64,000 nucleotides of DNA, from the NCBI RefSeq assembly GCF_023704175.1, contig NZ_CP084530.1, positions 663,501-727,500 of the forward strand. The letters are read 5' to 3'. Position 1 is the first letter of the stretch; every line of letters begins with the position of its first letter. The notes below the pieces were generated by a model that saw only the letters and a program-made list of their open reading frames with translations, was not told the origin of the DNA and ran no database searches. Made by a program: the position numbers and the translations under genes. This stretch comes from Paenibacillus sp. YPG26 (lineage in GTDB: Bacteria; Bacillota; Bacilli; Paenibacillales; Paenibacillaceae). This document shows positions 62,606-64,000 of the stretch, piece by piece.

Positions 62606-63976
62606 ATGGATCGGTTCTTTAAGCTGAAGGAACATGGAACGAATGTAAGAACAGAAGTGATTGCCGGTATTACCACCTTTATGACCATGGCTTATATTCT
62701 GGTAGTCAACAACATCTTCTTAGGTCCAGGAGGAGCAGGTATTCCGGCGGAGGGCGTGTTCTTCGCAACAACAATCGGTGCGGGATTGATTACGATACTC
62801 ATGGGTCTGTATGTGAATATTCCTATCGCCCTCGCTCCGGGAATGGGCTTGAATGCCTATTTCATGACCATAGTTCTAAGCTCTAATGGGACTATTACTT
62901 GGCAGGCTGCTCTTGGTGCTGTGTTTATCTCCGGGATTATCTTCCTTATTCTGACCGTGACAAAAGTTAGACAGCTGTTAATTAAAGCAGTACCCACAAG
63001 CATTAAATCAGCAATTACAGTCGGAATTGGTTTGTTCGTAGCGATCATTGGCTTTAAGATGAGTAATCTAATGGTTGCCAATCTAGCGGGTGTTAAGGAC
63101 CCTACCCAGACCGTACCGGGCAGCAGCATGAACTTTGCGCTTGGAGATTTCGTTCATAATGCAGATGTGCAGCTAACGCTGATCGGTCTGATGATTATCG
63201 CAATTTTGATGGTTCTTCGCGTCAAGGGTGCATTGCTGATCGGAATCGTGCTTACGACCTTAATTGGTATTCCAATGGGTGTAACCCATACAGAAGGGTT
63301 GGCAAGTGCACACTGGATTCCAACATTCGACAATCTGGCAGTAGGTCAACTGGATCTAGCAAGTGCCTTCAAAATTGGTTTGTTTGAGATCGTATTTATC
63401 TTCACATTCGTAGAGTTATTCGATACATTCGGTACGTTAGTTGGTACAGCTACTCGGGCCGGACTAATGAAGAACAAAGAAGAAGGCGAGAAGAAAATCG
63501 GTAAAGCAATGCTGGTCGATGCTGTAGGCGTAAGCACAGGGGCTGTGCTTGGTACCAGTACCATTACTTCTTATGTTGAAAGTACTGCCGGTGTCGCTGA
63601 AGGCGGACGTACGGGGCTTACCTCGGTAGTAACTGGAATCCTGTTTATTTTGGCCTTGTTCATTTCACCGCTGGCTAGTATTGTGCCATCAGCTGCAACT
63701 TCACCTGCTCTGATTATTGTTGGTGTTCTTATGATGTCTCAGGTCCGCAATATCGATTGGGATGATTTTCTGCACGCGTTTCCGGCATTCCTTACAATTG
63801 CCCTGATGCCTTTCACTGGGGGTATTGCCAACGGTATTTCAGCGGGTATTGTCTCCTATGTCATTCTGGCCCTGTTCAATAATCTCTTCACTAAAAATAA
63901 AGTTCAGATCCATTGGTTAATGTGGATCTTGGCCATCTTAGTTCTATGCCGCTATATTTTCATGGGCGGAGAGTAA
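62606..63976 (+). CDS. pbuG: Guanine/hypoxanthine permease PbuG (AzgA-like NCS2 family)
   Basis: The 456-residue protein has about 13 membrane segments. Family marks include the opening FKLKEHGTNVRTEVIAGITTFMT-type start (broken here as FKLKEHGTNV / RTEVIAGITTFMTMAYIL), APGMGLNAYF, GIGLFVAIIGFK, LFDTFGTLVGTATRAG and SYVESTAGVAEGGRTG. These mark the AzgA/PbuG group, which imports guanine or hypoxanthine with protons. The ribosome site is AAGGGGGAG. A guanine-type riboswitch controls it. The gene ends 24 bases before the window edge. Confidence 0.95.
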   Translation: MDRFFKLKEHGTNVRTEVIAGITTFMTMAYILVVNNIFLGPGGAGIPAEGVFFATTIGAGLITILMGLYVNIPIALAPGMGLNAYFMTIVLSSNGTITWQAALGAVFISGIIFLILTVTKVRQLLIKAVPTSIKSAITVGIGLFVAIIGFKMSNLMVANLAGVKDPTQTVPGSSMNFALGDFVHNADVQLTLIGLMIIAILMVLRVKGALLIGIVLTTLIGIPMGVTHTEGLASAHWIPTFDNLAVGQLDLASAFKIGLFEIVFIFTFVELFDTFGTLVGTATRAGLMKNKEEGEKKIGKAMLVDAVGVSTGAVLGTSTITSYVESTAGVAEGGRTGLTSVVTGILFILALFISPLASIVPSAATSPALIIVGVLMMSQVRNIDWDDFLHAFPAFLTIALMPFTGGIANGISAGIVSYVILALFNNLFTKNKVQIHWLMWILAILVLCRYIFMGGE

Positions 63977-64000
63977 CATACTATTTGTAGAGAGCCGGCT

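Overview
This window looks like a chromosomal segment of a Paenibacillus-type member of the Bacillales. Supporting signs are strong purine-rich Shine-Dalgarno sites, frequent TTG/GTG starts, a Spo0E-family protein, a KinB-like sensor kinase, bacilliredoxin, EcsAB, YneF, many secreted proteins with a copper-amine-oxidase-type 'stalk' domain, and an RRNPP-type receptor/peptide pair. I see no rRNA, tRNA, insertion sequence, prophage or CRISPR array. The segment is mostly housekeeping genes in short transcription units, many ended by clear hairpins shared between convergent genes.

Layout. 1-5.2 kb: the 3' part of a MutS2-like gene without a Smr domain and with a 21-bp repeat tract; free methionine-R-sulfoxide reductase; a small winged-helix-like protein; then a signalling locus made of an HTH/TPR receptor, a 39-residue secreted pro-peptide and a Spo0E-like phosphatase. 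5.2-12 kb: a hydrolase, an acetyltransferase and an ECF-type vitamin transporter (EcfT, YkoE-like S component, double ATPase) with a BirA-like operator on the promoter of the S component, then a DHA2-type exporter. 12-19 kb: EcsAB, an acetyltransferase, an HI0933-type flavoprotein, a sporulation-type histidine kinase and bacilliredoxin. 19-28.9 kb: nadE, a hydrolase, acpS, mutY, sodA, chrA, an acetyltransferase, lepB, queG, a YneF-like protein and folE.

29-41.6 kb: a superoxide dismutase fused to an N-terminal helical domain, a hydrolase, an IclR regulator, secreted and membrane proteins, a GntR regulator with a perfect operator palindrome, cysK and acnA. The iclR and acnA promoters carry the same dyad (GTTTCA-N5-TGAAAC), which suggests that the IclR protein controls itself and aconitase. 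41.9-50.4 kb: an amidase-domain protein, ddl, a DUF2584-like gene, uvsE, fabI, an inositol-monophosphatase-like gene, a secreted GDSL hydrolase and an unknown secreted protein. 50.7-64 kb: hemL, an LCP-family protein, bcp, a DedA protein, a polysaccharide deacetylase, the MoxR/DUF58/transglutaminase operon, guaA, and pbuG behind a guanine-class riboswitch with two shortened loops.

The most interesting items are the receptor/peptide/Spo0E locus (3.0-5.2 kb), the shared IclR-type dyads, the BirA-like box on a YkoE-type transporter, the variant purine riboswitch, and two in-frame repeat tracts (21 bp x 9 and 78 bp x 3) inside P-loop ATPase genes. All functions are read from sequence by eye; no database search was run.
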